From positions 1-64,000 of the forward strand of contig JANQLU010000036.1 in assembly GCA_028280445.1 (NCBI GenBank): a stretch of DNA of 64,000 bases. The letters are read 5' to 3'. Within the stretch, counting starts at the first letter, position 1; each line of letters starts with the position of its first letter. This stretch comes from Pirellulaceae bacterium (GTDB lineage Bacteria; Planctomycetota; Planctomycetia; Pirellulales; Pirellulaceae). Positions 45,474-54,484 of the stretch are shown here, piece by piece. A program made the translations under genes and the position numbers. Under the pieces are notes generated by a model that had not been told where the DNA came from, made no database searches, and saw only the letters and a program-made list of their open reading frames with translations.

Positions 45474-47354
45474 ATGAATATTCGATTGCTTTGCAAACTC
45501 CTCGGTATCCTCACGCTGTTGATCGGCGTGTTTATGCTGTTCAGTCTGCCCTGGGCTTGGAGTAGCATCGGCGTTCACACCGACCAGACATTCGACAGCG
45601 GGTTTGAACATCGGGGGTTCTGGGCGTTGTTCCAAAGTTGCATTGTTTGCGCCGTACTTGGTGGACTATTGCTGTGGATTGGAAGACACGCCGAAGGAAA
45701 ACTTTATCGCAAAGAGGCCATGGCTGTCGTCGGGTTAAGTTGGATCCTGGCGACTTTTCTCGGAGCCTTGCCGTACACCTTGAGTGGAACAGCCCACAGG
45801 ACATCGATCAAACTCGTTGGTGAAGGGAACGCTGTTTTACTGGCGAATCAAAATCTGCGTCTTTACAGTCAGTGGAAAAAAGTCGACCCGGTCACAACGC
45901 AACAGTACCGTTTGTTGGAATTGTTGGAAAACAGCGGCTCGGCAGTGGGTCTAACTCGAGCCGAGTTGGTCAAACAAGGAAAGGCAGTCGGCATTCAAGA
46001 TCCCGTCGGTGTCTTCGAACAACTGCAATCGAAAGATGGCTTTGACGAAATACTGATCGGACCCGGCGAAGACGACGATTTGGCGGCAGCCGATCGCGTA
46101 TCGAGTTATCGCATTCGCTGGGTCACGATGAGTATCTGGGATGCCTTGTTTGAATCGCAATCCGGATTTAGCACAACCGGCGCCACGGTCATCACGCATC
46201 TCGAAGACCCGATCCTGGTGCCACACTGTATTTTGTTTTGGCGAAGCAGCACACATTTTTTGGGCGGCCTCGGAATCATCGTGCTGTTTGTGGTTGTCTT
46301 GGGTCACGGAGCTGCCGGCAAAACTTTAATGCGTACGGAAATGCCGGGGCCCTCCAAGGAAGGCTCGATGGCCCGCATGCAATCGTCCGCTTGGGTTTTT
46401 GCCGCCATTTATGTGGGACTCAATGCGCTGTTGGCGGTCATTTTGTTTATTTGCGGAATGAGCAGTTTCGACGCGATTTGCCACGCCTTCGGCACCATGG
46501 CCACTGGCGGCTTTAGCACGTACAACGGCAGCCTGGGACATTTTGACAGCCCGCAAATCGAATACATTGTCACGCTGTTTATGATTTTGGCGGGCACCAA
46601 TTTTACACTGCTCTACTTTGCCTTGATTCGGCAGCCTGGCAAACTGCTCGCCGATACCGAATGGCAAACCTACCTGCTGATCATCGTGGTCGTCACGTCG
46701 CTGGTTGTTGTATTTGGTATTTGGAATCGTGACACTGGATTTGAATCGACATCGGGTTCCATTCGTTACGGTTTGTTTCAAGTTGTTTCGATCGTCACCA
46801 CGACCGGTTACGGAACCAACGATTTTGATTCGTGGAACAGTTTTGGGCGCTGCGCGTTGTTAATCCTGATGTTCATCGGAGGCTGTGCCGGTAGCACAGG
46901 GGGCGGAATGAAAGTCATCCGGCACTTGTTATTTTTCAAAATCATCTGGTTGGCGATCGAACGTTCCTATCGTCCGCGCGTCGTGCGTACACTCAAAGTC
47001 GGCGACAAACCGGTCGAAGATCAACAATTGCAGCAAAGCATTCTGGTTTACTTCGGCCTGATTCTGGTTTTGTTCGTATTCAGTTGGCTGTTTATCGTGT
47101 CGGTCGAGCCGCGCACAACATGGGGCGTCGTGGATGACAGCCAACCGCCCACTAAATTGGTTGACTCAGCTTCTGCGGTCGCAGCAACATTAAACAACAT
47201 TGGTCCCGGTCTCGGTATTGTTGGATCAACAAAAAATTATTCGGACTTCAGCGGTGTTGCAAAACTGTTGTTTGTTTGGCTAATGATGCTCGGTCGTTTG
47301 GAAATCTATGCAATTTTAGTGCTTTTTTCTCGGCGATTTTGGAAAGACAGTTGA
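45474..47354 (+). CDS. TrkH-family potassium/sodium transporter with long external insertion
   Basis: 626 residues. Four pore loops are recognised: SGFSTTGATVI, ATGGFSTYNGSLG, TTTGYGTNDF and NNIGPGLGIVG, each with the selectivity Gly. TrkH forms the membrane pore of the Trk potassium system, normally gated by TrkA. Between the first helices (about residues 105-215) lies an insertion of about 100 polar residues (GEGNAVLLANQN..., LLENSGSAVGLTRAEL) not typical of TrkH; it ends before the STTGAT loop. No trkA gene is present in the window. Its stop is 45 bases before the next gene. Confidence 0.92.
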   Translation: MNIRLLCKLLGILTLLIGVFMLFSLPWAWSSIGVHTDQTFDSGFEHRGFWALFQSCIVCAVLGGLLLWIGRHAEGKLYRKEAMAVVGLSWILATFLGALPYTLSGTAHRTSIKLVGEGNAVLLANQNLRLYSQWKKVDPVTTQQYRLLELLENSGSAVGLTRAELVKQGKAVGIQDPVGVFEQLQSKDGFDEILIGPGEDDDLAAADRVSSYRIRWVTMSIWDALFESQSGFSTTGATVITHLEDPILVPHCILFWRSSTHFLGGLGIIVLFVVVLGHGAAGKTLMRTEMPGPSKEGSMARMQSSAWVFAAIYVGLNALLAVILFICGMSSFDAICHAFGTMATGGFSTYNGSLGHFDSPQIEYIVTLFMILAGTNFTLLYFALIRQPGKLLADTEWQTYLLIIVVVTSLVVVFGIWNRDTGFESTSGSIRYGLFQVVSIVTTTGYGTNDFDSWNSFGRCALLILMFIGGCAGSTGGGMKVIRHLLFFKIIWLAIERSYRPRVVRTLKVGDKPVEDQQLQQSILVYFGLILVLFVFSWLFIVSVEPRTTWGVVDDSQPPTKLVDSASAVAATLNNIGPGLGIVGSTKNYSDFSGVAKLLFVWLMMLGRLEIYAILVLFSRRFWKDS

Positions 47355-47399
47355 GAGTTGCGGCTCCAATTTTTGTTCTATGTTGTTATCATAGGGAGC

Positions 47400-48926
47400 A
47401 TGAATAAAACTCAAACAAACACGATTCAAATGTGTTTCGCGCAAATTTTTTCTATTGCGGCCTGCAGTTTGACTCTCATCATTGCGTCGACCGCAAATGC
47501 TCAGCCAAATTCTTCTTCGGACAAAAAAACCGGTTCTGATCAACCGGTCAGTTTCTACAAACAAATTCGCCCCATTTTCCAGCAGCATTGTTACGGGTGC
47601 CATCAAGGTGCGAAACAGGCCGGTCAGTACGTGATGACGGATTTTGGAAAACTGCTGGCCGGAGGAGAAACCGGTTCGAAAGCCATTGTTCCCGGCAGCA
47701 CCGAAAAAAGTTATCTCTACGAATTGATCGTTCCAGTTGATGGCGAAGCGGAAATGCCTCGCGATGCCGCTCCATTGAAAAAATCAGACATCCAATTGAT
47801 CGAACGTTGGATCAAACAAGGGGCCAAAAACGATACACCCAAAAACGCCAATGTCTCGTTTACTGAAAAAAACCCTCCTGTTTATAAACTGCTACCCACC
47901 GTGACGTCACTGGATGTTTCACCCGATGGCAAACAGATTGCAGTCGCCGGTTATCACGAAGTCATCATTCATCGCGTTGAATTTCAAAACAACAAATTTA
48001 AAACATCTGTCGTCGCTCGATTAATTGGTCTGTCCGAGCGAATCGAAACCGTCGCTTTTTCGCCGGACGGGAAAAAACTGGTCGTGTGTGGTGGATCTCC
48101 AGCACGCATGGGTGAAATCCAGATTTGGGATGTTTCCAAACGTGAATTGTTGCTGTCCAAACAAGTGGGTTACGACACATTGTATGGGGCAGCATGGTCG
48201 CGTGATGGCAACAGCGTTGCCTTTGGTTGCCCCGATACCACGGTGCGCGTCATCAATGCCAAAACCGGTAAACAAACATTATTCAATGGAGCACACAATG
48301 ACTGGGTGCTGGGCACCGTTTTTTCAACAAAAAATGATCATGTCATTACCGTCAGTCGCGACCGTTCGATGAAATTGATCAAAGTCGACACGCAACGGTT
48401 TATCGACAACATCACAAGCATCACTCCCGGTGCACTCAAAGGCGGATTGAATGCGGTCGATTGCCATCCTGCCAAAGATGAACTGTTGTGCGGCGGCGCC
48501 GACGGTGTGGTCAAAGTTTATCGGATGATTCGTGTCAAGAAACGCCGCATCGGCGACGATTTTAACTTGATCCGAAAATACCCCAAACTCAACGGGCGAG
48601 TCTTTGACACCTGTTTTTCAACAGACGGAAAAAACATTGTCGCTGTCAGCAGTTACAACGGCCGCGGTCAGCTCAAAGTGTTTGCAACGGACACGGCAAA
48701 AGAAATTACAAAATATGAAAACCAATCAGGCGGATTGTTTGCCGCCGATTTCTTCCCAACGGGAAAACACATTGCGACTTCTGGTTTTGACGGTGTGATT
48801 CAGATCATTGACACCAAAACGGGAAAACCTGTCGCACAATTCAACAGTGTCCCGCTGTCAAAGAATAAAAAAACCGGTTCAAAAACCGCGCCTCAATCAA
48901 AAATACATTCCAAACCGCAAAAGTAA
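47400..48926 (+). CDS. PSCyt1 cytochrome-c-like plus WD40 repeat protein
   Basis: 508 residues from the ATG at 47400; a TTG further upstream is possible because the AGGGAG site is very close. Signal peptide to about residue 30 (TANAQP). Heme-type motif CYGCHQ (about residue 65) in a PSCyt1 domain with the usual PGSTEKSYLYELI element. From about residue 160 to 490 there are about seven WD40-type beta-propeller blades (LDVSPDGKQIAVAGY, VAFSPDGKKLVVCGG, and on). Common in planctomycetes, always beside DUF1549/1553 genes; thought to work in polymer breakdown. Gene 48934 follows within eight bases. Confidence 0.93.
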   Translation: MNKTQTNTIQMCFAQIFSIAACSLTLIIASTANAQPNSSSDKKTGSDQPVSFYKQIRPIFQQHCYGCHQGAKQAGQYVMTDFGKLLAGGETGSKAIVPGSTEKSYLYELIVPVDGEAEMPRDAAPLKKSDIQLIERWIKQGAKNDTPKNANVSFTEKNPPVYKLLPTVTSLDVSPDGKQIAVAGYHEVIIHRVEFQNNKFKTSVVARLIGLSERIETVAFSPDGKKLVVCGGSPARMGEIQIWDVSKRELLLSKQVGYDTLYGAAWSRDGNSVAFGCPDTTVRVINAKTGKQTLFNGAHNDWVLGTVFSTKNDHVITVSRDRSMKLIKVDTQRFIDNITSITPGALKGGLNAVDCHPAKDELLCGGADGVVKVYRMIRVKKRRIGDDFNLIRKYPKLNGRVFDTCFSTDGKNIVAVSSYNGRGQLKVFATDTAKEITKYENQSGGLFAADFFPTGKHIATSGFDGVIQIIDTKTGKPVAQFNSVPLSKNKKTGSKTAPQSKIHSKPQK

Positions 48927-48933
48927 CGGTGTC

Positions 48934-51900
48934 ATGAAATCAAAAGCTATTTCGTTTGTTGTTGCCATCATCGGATGTTGGTTCGTTGTCGTTTCCGCTA
49001 ACGCAATGCCAACGATCAAAAATGACAAATCAAAAGAGTCTGAATTGGTTGCGGCACTACGGCCGGTTTCCATCTGGTCCGAACCCAAATCGATCGAGCT
49101 CGATGGACCTTACGCGTATCGACAATTACTGATTTTTGGCAAAACGGTCGATGGCCAAACGGTCGATCTGACCCGTTTAGCCCAATTGATTCAAGGTTCG
49201 GACGCGGTCGCAATCAGCAAAAACAGGCTGATCAGTGCAGTTTCAGATGGCTCGGGAAAACTGGTCTTTCAATACAAAAATCTGCAACATGAAATTCCAT
49301 TTTCTGTCAAAAATTCGAAATCCGACTTCAAAGCGAGCTTTCGCTTGCACGTGCAACCAGTTTTGTCAAAACTTGGCTGTAACGCGGGTACATGTCACGG
49401 CTCGAAAGAAGGCAAAAATGGTTTCCAATTGTCACTGCGCGGTTACGATGCGATCACGGATTACCGCTCATTGACCGATGACCTGGCAGCCCGACGATTC
49501 AACCGCGCTGCACCAGATCAAAGTTTGTTTTTGCTGAAAGCCAGCGGCGCCGTGCCGCATGCCGGCGGTGCCATTGTCCAACCGGGGAATCCGCACTACG
49601 AGATCCTCCGCAGTTGGATTTCTCAAGGTGCAAAATTCGATTCGGGGCCCGTCGTCAAAGTTCAATCGATCGACGTGTTGCCGAAAAATCCGATCACTCC
49701 TTTGCCCGGTATGAAACAACAAATCGCTGTCATCGCAAAATACACTGACGGCACGACCAAAGATGTGACTCGCGAGGCGTTTGTTGAAAGTGGAAATATT
49801 GAGGTCGCCAAAAACGCTGGCGGTGGAAGCCTGGAGCTAATCCGTCGTGGAGAAGCGGCGGCGCTGGTTCGTTACGAAGGTGCCTATGCCGCGACCACGG
49901 TGACCGTGATGGGAAACCGCAAAGGTTTTCAATGGAAGCAACCTCCCACGTTTAACTTTGTCGACAAACATGTTTACAACAAACTCAAGCGCGTCAAAGT
50001 TTCCGCGGCGGAGCTATGTACCGATGATGAATTTATTCGTCGCGTCTATCTCGACTTGACAGGTTTGCCGCCTTCGCCAGCAGCGGTCAAAGCGTTCCTG
50101 GCGGATCGCCGCGACACTCAAACCAAACGTAACGCGTTGGTTGATAGACTGATTGGCAGTCCGGCTTACGTTGAGAACTGGACCAACAAATGGGCCGACC
50201 TGTTGCAGGTCAATCGCAAATTCCTGGGTGAGCAAGGAGCCGTCGCACTCAGAAATTGGATCAAGCAATCGGTGGCAGACAACCGACCGTACGACCAATT
50301 CGCGCGTCAAATCATTACAGCGTCGGGTTCCAATCTCGAATCTCCGGCCGCTTCGTATTACAAAACGTTGCGTAAACCCGAAGACCTGATGGAAAACACG
50401 ACTCATCTGTTCCTGGCCATTCGATTCAATTGCAACAAATGCCACGACCATCCTTTCGAACGATGGACCCAGGATCAGTATTACAACCTGACCGCCTATT
50501 TTGCCCAGGTTGCTCGAAAACGAGATCCCAATTTTGCAAAACAAAACATTGGTGGAAGTGCTGTCGAAGGCGCTACGCCGTTGGTCGAAATTATCTACGA
50601 CAAATCGAGCGGCGACGTCAAACATGAACGAACCGGTGAAATTGCACCGCCCGCATTCCCCTATCGCCACGCGAAAATGCCCGACACCAAATTGCCTCGA
50701 CGCCGACAATTGGCCGATTGGTTGACGTCCGAGGCTAATCCGTATTTCGCGCGGAGTTTTGTCAATCGTCTGTGGGGTTATATGTTTGGAGTCGGCATCA
50801 TCGATCCGATCGACGATATTCGCGCTGGTAATCCGCCGAGCAATCCAGAATTACTCGACGCGTTGGAAGCCGAATTTATCCGGTCCGGATTCGATGTTCA
50901 GCATATTCTGGCGATCATCTGCAAATCTCGCGTCTATCAACATTCGTTTAAAACTAATCGCTGGAACGAAGACGACGATATTAATTTTTCGCACTTTACG
51001 CCGAGACGTTTGCCTGCCGAAACGCTATACGACACGATCCATGCGTCATTGGGCGCGCCATTAAATATCCCGGGAGCTGCCAAAGGCCTCCGTGCAATGC
51101 AACTGCCCGATGCCGGTATCAAAGTTCCATTTTTGGACGATTTTGGCAGACCGGTCCGTGAAAGTGCTTGTGAATGTGAACGTTCCAGCGGTGTTGTGCT
51201 CGGACCGATCATGAAATTGATCAACGGTCCGACTATTGCCAATGCTTTGAAAAATCCCAAAAGCGAAATCAATCAACTCATCGCTTCAGAGAAAGACGAT
51301 CGCGTTGTCGTCGACGAAATCTTTTTACGATTGCTTGCTCGCAAAGCGACAGATGCAGAATTCAAAGCGGCTTTACAGTCGGTCGCCGAAGTTGGGATGG
51401 GACACGATGCGCTGGTCGCTCAATTCAGAGCGTACGAAACGGTGCTGGCAGCCAAACAAGCACAATGGGAAAAAGACATCGCGCGCGTGCCGGTTTGGAC
51501 TCCGACCAAACCAACATCGATGAAATCTGACGCCGGAGCAGTTTTCAACGCCAGCGCCGACGGCACGATTTTTGTCACTGGACCGCTGAAAAAAGATGTT
51601 TATCGCATTCGTCTCAATTCCAAATTGAAAACAATCACCGGCCTGAAGCTCGACGTTTTGGCTGACAAACGCCTTCCTGCCGGCGGTCCCGGCCGCGCAA
51701 AAAACGGCAACTTTGTCGTCAATCATATCGCCGTGTTTGCAGTGGACCCCAAAGACCCCAAGAAACGAACACCCATTCAATTGTACAAACCACAAGCGGA
51801 TTTCAGTCAAGCTGGCTGGCCAGTCCGCAACGCGCTGGTTCGCAATGATGGCAATGGCTGGGCCGTTTCACCTCGATTTAACACCAACCATTACGCAATG

Positions 51901-52269
51901 TTCGAAGTCAAAGGCAATGCCGTTAATATCGAAAACAAAGTTCTCGAAATCGTAATTCGTCAACAATTTCCACAAGGCGATCACAGCCTGGGTAAATTCC
52001 GATTTTCCGTGACGAATTCCAAACGTCCGTTGTCAACCAAAAAATTGTCTCCGCCGCTTGCAGCTATACTCAAAATCCCCGCGGCGAAACGCAGCGATGG
52101 TCAAAAGACAGTCCTGGCAAGCCATTTTAAATCGATGGATGCAAACTATCAGCGACTTTTCGCAGCCGTCAAACAAAGCCAATATGAAATCGACAATCGT
52201 CGTCTCGTCGGTTTCCAGGACGTCGCCTGGGCACTAATCAACAGCCCCGCATTCCTGTTCAATCGTTAG
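48934..52269 (+). CDS. DUF1549/DUF1553 (PSCyt2/PSD1) planctomycete cytochrome protein
   Basis: 1111 residues from the ATG at 48934. The upstream part of the frame lies inside the previous gene. Signal peptide to about residue 23 (VVSANAMP). CNAGTCHG (about 148) is a PSCyt-type site; a bacterial Ig-like domain (about 250-325) is followed by DUF1549 (about 360-525, with CNKCHDHPFERW carrying CxxCH) and DUF1553 (about 590-830; RRRQLADWLT, SFVNRLWGYMFGVG). The C-terminal 280 residues hold an additional beta-rich region. Partner of the WD40 protein; the DUF1501 gene that often completes this unit is not seen. Confidence 0.95.
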   Translation: MKSKAISFVVAIIGCWFVVVSANAMPTIKNDKSKESELVAALRPVSIWSEPKSIELDGPYAYRQLLIFGKTVDGQTVDLTRLAQLIQGSDAVAISKNRLISAVSDGSGKLVFQYKNLQHEIPFSVKNSKSDFKASFRLHVQPVLSKLGCNAGTCHGSKEGKNGFQLSLRGYDAITDYRSLTDDLAARRFNRAAPDQSLFLLKASGAVPHAGGAIVQPGNPHYEILRSWISQGAKFDSGPVVKVQSIDVLPKNPITPLPGMKQQIAVIAKYTDGTTKDVTREAFVESGNIEVAKNAGGGSLELIRRGEAAALVRYEGAYAATTVTVMGNRKGFQWKQPPTFNFVDKHVYNKLKRVKVSAAELCTDDEFIRRVYLDLTGLPPSPAAVKAFLADRRDTQTKRNALVDRLIGSPAYVENWTNKWADLLQVNRKFLGEQGAVALRNWIKQSVADNRPYDQFARQIITASGSNLESPAASYYKTLRKPEDLMENTTHLFLAIRFNCNKCHDHPFERWTQDQYYNLTAYFAQVARKRDPNFAKQNIGGSAVEGATPLVEIIYDKSSGDVKHERTGEIAPPAFPYRHAKMPDTKLPRRRQLADWLTSEANPYFARSFVNRLWGYMFGVGIIDPIDDIRAGNPPSNPELLDALEAEFIRSGFDVQHILAIICKSRVYQHSFKTNRWNEDDDINFSHFTPRRLPAETLYDTIHASLGAPLNIPGAAKGLRAMQLPDAGIKVPFLDDFGRPVRESACECERSSGVVLGPIMKLINGPTIANALKNPKSEINQLIASEKDDRVVVDEIFLRLLARKATDAEFKAALQSVAEVGMGHDALVAQFRAYETVLAAKQAQWEKDIARVPVWTPTKPTSMKSDAGAVFNASADGTIFVTGPLKKDVYRIRLNSKLKTITGLKLDVLADKRLPAGGPGRAKNGNFVVNHIAVFAVDPKDPKKRTPIQLYKPQADFSQAGWPVRNALVRNDGNGWAVSPRFNTNHYAMFEVKGNAVNIENKVLEIVIRQQFPQGDHSLGKFRFSVTNSKRPLSTKKLSPPLAAILKIPAAKRSDGQKTVLASHFKSMDANYQRLFAAVKQSQYEIDNRRLVGFQDVAWALINSPAFLFNR

Positions 52270-52339
52270 CGCAGATGGCCAAAAGCGAAAAAATCTGAGC
52301 TAGGTAATGTCGATCAAATCGGAAGCTGTAAATCTGAAC

Positions 52340-52504
52340 TGAGCGGCAAGGCGCTAGCCGCCGGTACGAAGCGCAAATACAAACCGGCGGTTAGGTAATG
52401 TTGTGTTGATTAAATCGGAAAGCTGTGAATTTGAACTGAGCGGCAAGGCGCTAGCCGCCGGTACGTCAGCGCATCGAACCGGCGGCTAGCACCTTGCCGC
52501 TCAC
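52340..52504. repeat. Two tandem copies of the GAGCGGCAAGGCGCTAGC palindrome
   Basis: A truncated copy (from 52340; right arm only GGCGGTTAGG) is followed by a full one (52437-52504). The 30 bases before each palindrome (AAATCGGAA(A)GCTGTAAAT-like) also match, so the unit was tandemly duplicated. Confidence 0.75.
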
Positions 52505-52520
52505 AAAAATAAAATCTCCC

Positions 52521-52562
52521 CTCTTCCCTACAACCTCTTCCCTACAACCTCTTCCCTACAAC
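52521..52562. repeat. Three 14-bp tandem repeats
   Basis: CTCTTCCCTACAAC occurs three times in a row, just before the cupin gene's stop. Probably a slipped-strand product. Confidence 0.8.
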
Positions 52563-52563
52563 C

Positions 52564-52920
52564 TCACTCATCAAACCATTCATCGTCAGGATCGAATGCG
52601 GGGATCGGAATATTGATAATTTTCATGGCGCCGACTGCGCGGTGTCGGCACCCGGGTTTGATCAAAATCGAGCTTCCTGCTGAGACGTCATACAGTTGGC
52701 CGTCCAGTTCCATTTGGCCACTGCCTTCGAGAATGTAATAGATCTCGGTCATGCGTTTGTGGTAATGCGTTTTCGCATCCACGCTAATGTCCACAACATG
52801 CAACGAAGCAATCTGCTCGGGATCATCGGTAAACGCGCGGCGCGTCATCCCGCAAGGGCAGGGTACGGGCTCTATTTCCTGGGTATGAACGATTGAAAAA
52901 TTTTTGGCCAACTGACTCAT
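52564..52920 (-). CDS. Cupin-domain protein
   Basis: 118 residues. A single cupin barrel with metal ligands His52, His54, Glu59 (HYHKRMTEIYYILEGSG) and His93 (KPGCRHRAVG). Family members are dioxygenases, isomerases, epimerases or sensors. The final residues DPDDEWFDE are acidic. A CPCG motif at 21-24 is outside the barrel. Divergent from the GntR-ABC operon, with 191 bases between the starts. Substrate unknown. Confidence 0.9.
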   Translation of the reverse strand: MSQLAKNFSIVHTQEIEPVPCPCGMTRRAFTDDPEQIASLHVVDISVDAKTHYHKRMTEIYYILEGSGQMELDGQLYDVSAGSSILIKPGCRHRAVGAMKIINIPIPAFDPDDEWFDE

Positions 52921-53026
52921 GACAACAACTCGTTCTGATGATTACAACATGGCAAATCTGTCATCGGAATGGCATTCCCCGACGATGCTCCATCATTTAC
53001 TTCACACATTTTACAAAATTTTTTTC

Positions 53027-53074
53027 TTGACACGATCGGCGATCAAGAGTATCACTGTACTAGATCATTGATAC
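53027..53074 (+). promoter_or_regulatory. Promoter and likely operator of the GntR-ABC operon
   Basis: TTGACA (53027-53032) and TATCAC (53050-53055) are 17 bases apart. A dyad GTATCA-x14-TGATAC spans 53049-53074 and covers the -10 region, fitting autoregulation by the GntR gene that follows. Confidence 0.65.
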
Positions 53075-53111
53075 ACCAACACGAAAACAAACTCTGGCAT
53101 GAGGAGTTGAC

Positions 53112-53537
53112 GTGATATTTAAGATTGACCCGTCGAATGGAACGCCGGTTTATGAGCAAATTTTCCGGCAATTGGCATTTGCGGTCGCCAGCGGCACGCT
53201 GAAATCAGGCGAGCTCATTCCGTCAGTTCGGCAGATGGCACGCGATTTAGCCGTAAATCCCAATACAGTCGCGCGTGCTTACCGCGACTTGCAGACTTAT
53301 GAAATCGTCGAAGCGTTACGAGGTACTGGATTACAAGTTTCCCCGGGAGCTTCGCGCAAATGTGTTGCCATTCGAAAAGAGTTTATTCGAATGCGCATGA
53401 AAAATGTCATCGACGAGGCGCGGCAAAGTCAGTTGAGTGATGACGAAATTTTGTCGGCGTTTCAAACCGAACTGCAAAAACCATCGCGCCGCAACCGCAA
53501 TCAATCCAGCAAACCGCGTACAGGAGAATCGCAATGA
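53112..53537 (+). CDS. GntR-family regulator, YtrA subfamily
   Basis: 141 residues from a GTG with GAGGAG five bases upstream. The N-terminal winged helix is complete (YEQIFRQLAFAVASGTLKSG, IPSVRQMARDLAVNPNTVARAYRDL). The C-terminal part is only about 55 residues, the short dimerisation tail of the YtrA type, which typically controls adjacent ABC transporters. Its stop overlaps the start of the ABC gene by four bases, so translation is coupled. Confidence 0.93.
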   Translation: MIFKIDPSNGTPVYEQIFRQLAFAVASGTLKSGELIPSVRQMARDLAVNPNTVARAYRDLQTYEIVEALRGTGLQVSPGASRKCVAIRKEFIRMRMKNVIDEARQSQLSDDEILSAFQTELQKPSRRNRNQSSKPRTGESQ

Positions 53538-54484
53538 ACCAACCGGTCATTCGTTTGCAGAACGTCACCAAGAAATTCAAAAAAATGGTCGCTTTGGACG
53601 ATGTGTCCTATTCAGTTCCCAGTGGATGCGTCTTTGCGTTATTGGGTGAAAACGGCGCTGGAAAAACGACCACCATCAAAACACTCCTTGGCTTGGAAAA
53701 ACCTGACGCTGGGACTGTCGAGGTTCTGGGAATGGATAGCCGCAAAGACGCCATCAAAATTCGCCGAGCCGTTGGCTATGTCGCGGAAAACCCGACCATG
53801 TACGACTGGATGACGGTCAATCAAATCGGCTGGTTTGTCGCTGGATTTTATCCTGACGGCTATTTAAGAAACTATTTGAAAATAGCTGAAGAATTCGAAC
53901 TACCTTTAAGTAGCAAAATCAAGACGCTATCCAAAGGAATGCGAGCCAAAGTTTCTTTGGCGTTGGCGATGAGCCACCATCCTGAACTGCTGATCCTGGA
54001 CGAACCAACTTCCGGGCTGGATGCCATGGTGCGTCGCAGTTTCTTGGAAAGCATGGTCGATGTGGCTGCCGAAGGTCGTAGTGTTTTTCTTTGCAGTCAT
54101 CAGATCAATGAGGTCGAGCGGGTCGCCGACATCGTTGCGATCATGTCTGCGGGAAAGATTTTGGCTTGCGAACCGTTGTCGGAACTCAAACAGCGGATGG
54201 AGCAATGGATCGTTTCGACCGATGCACAATCCTTGCCTGAAATCGAAGCCGACGTGATCAGTGAACACTGGAAAACGCGGCGCTGCCAGATGATTGTTTC
54301 GAATCCGACTCCCGAAGCCCTTTGGAAATTGCGCGATGATCCCAACACGATCGATGTCGAAGTCAACACGCCGTCGCTGGAGGAGATATTCGTAGCGCTG
54401 ATGGAAAATGCCGAAAATGGACGAGCACGTCATGAGATTCGAGAGATACTCGACCCCGTCGATCAACAGGAGGCCAACCAGTGA
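53534..54484 (+). CDS. ABC transporter ATP-binding protein
   Basis: 316 residues. Walker A GENGAGKTT (38-46), signature LSKGM (132-136), Walker B LLILDEPTSGLD (152-163), and an H-loop (SHQIN). The C-terminal 90 residues are an extension outside the nucleotide-binding domain. Overlaps the next gene by four bases, and the regulator by four; three genes form one coupled operon with the membrane protein 54481. Confidence 0.96.
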   Translation: MNQPVIRLQNVTKKFKKMVALDDVSYSVPSGCVFALLGENGAGKTTTIKTLLGLEKPDAGTVEVLGMDSRKDAIKIRRAVGYVAENPTMYDWMTVNQIGWFVAGFYPDGYLRNYLKIAEEFELPLSSKIKTLSKGMRAKVSLALAMSHHPELLILDEPTSGLDAMVRRSFLESMVDVAAEGRSVFLCSHQINEVERVADIVAIMSAGKILACEPLSELKQRMEQWIVSTDAQSLPEIEADVISEHWKTRRCQMIVSNPTPEALWKLRDDPNTIDVEVNTPSLEEIFVALMENAENGRARHEIREILDPVDQQEANQ

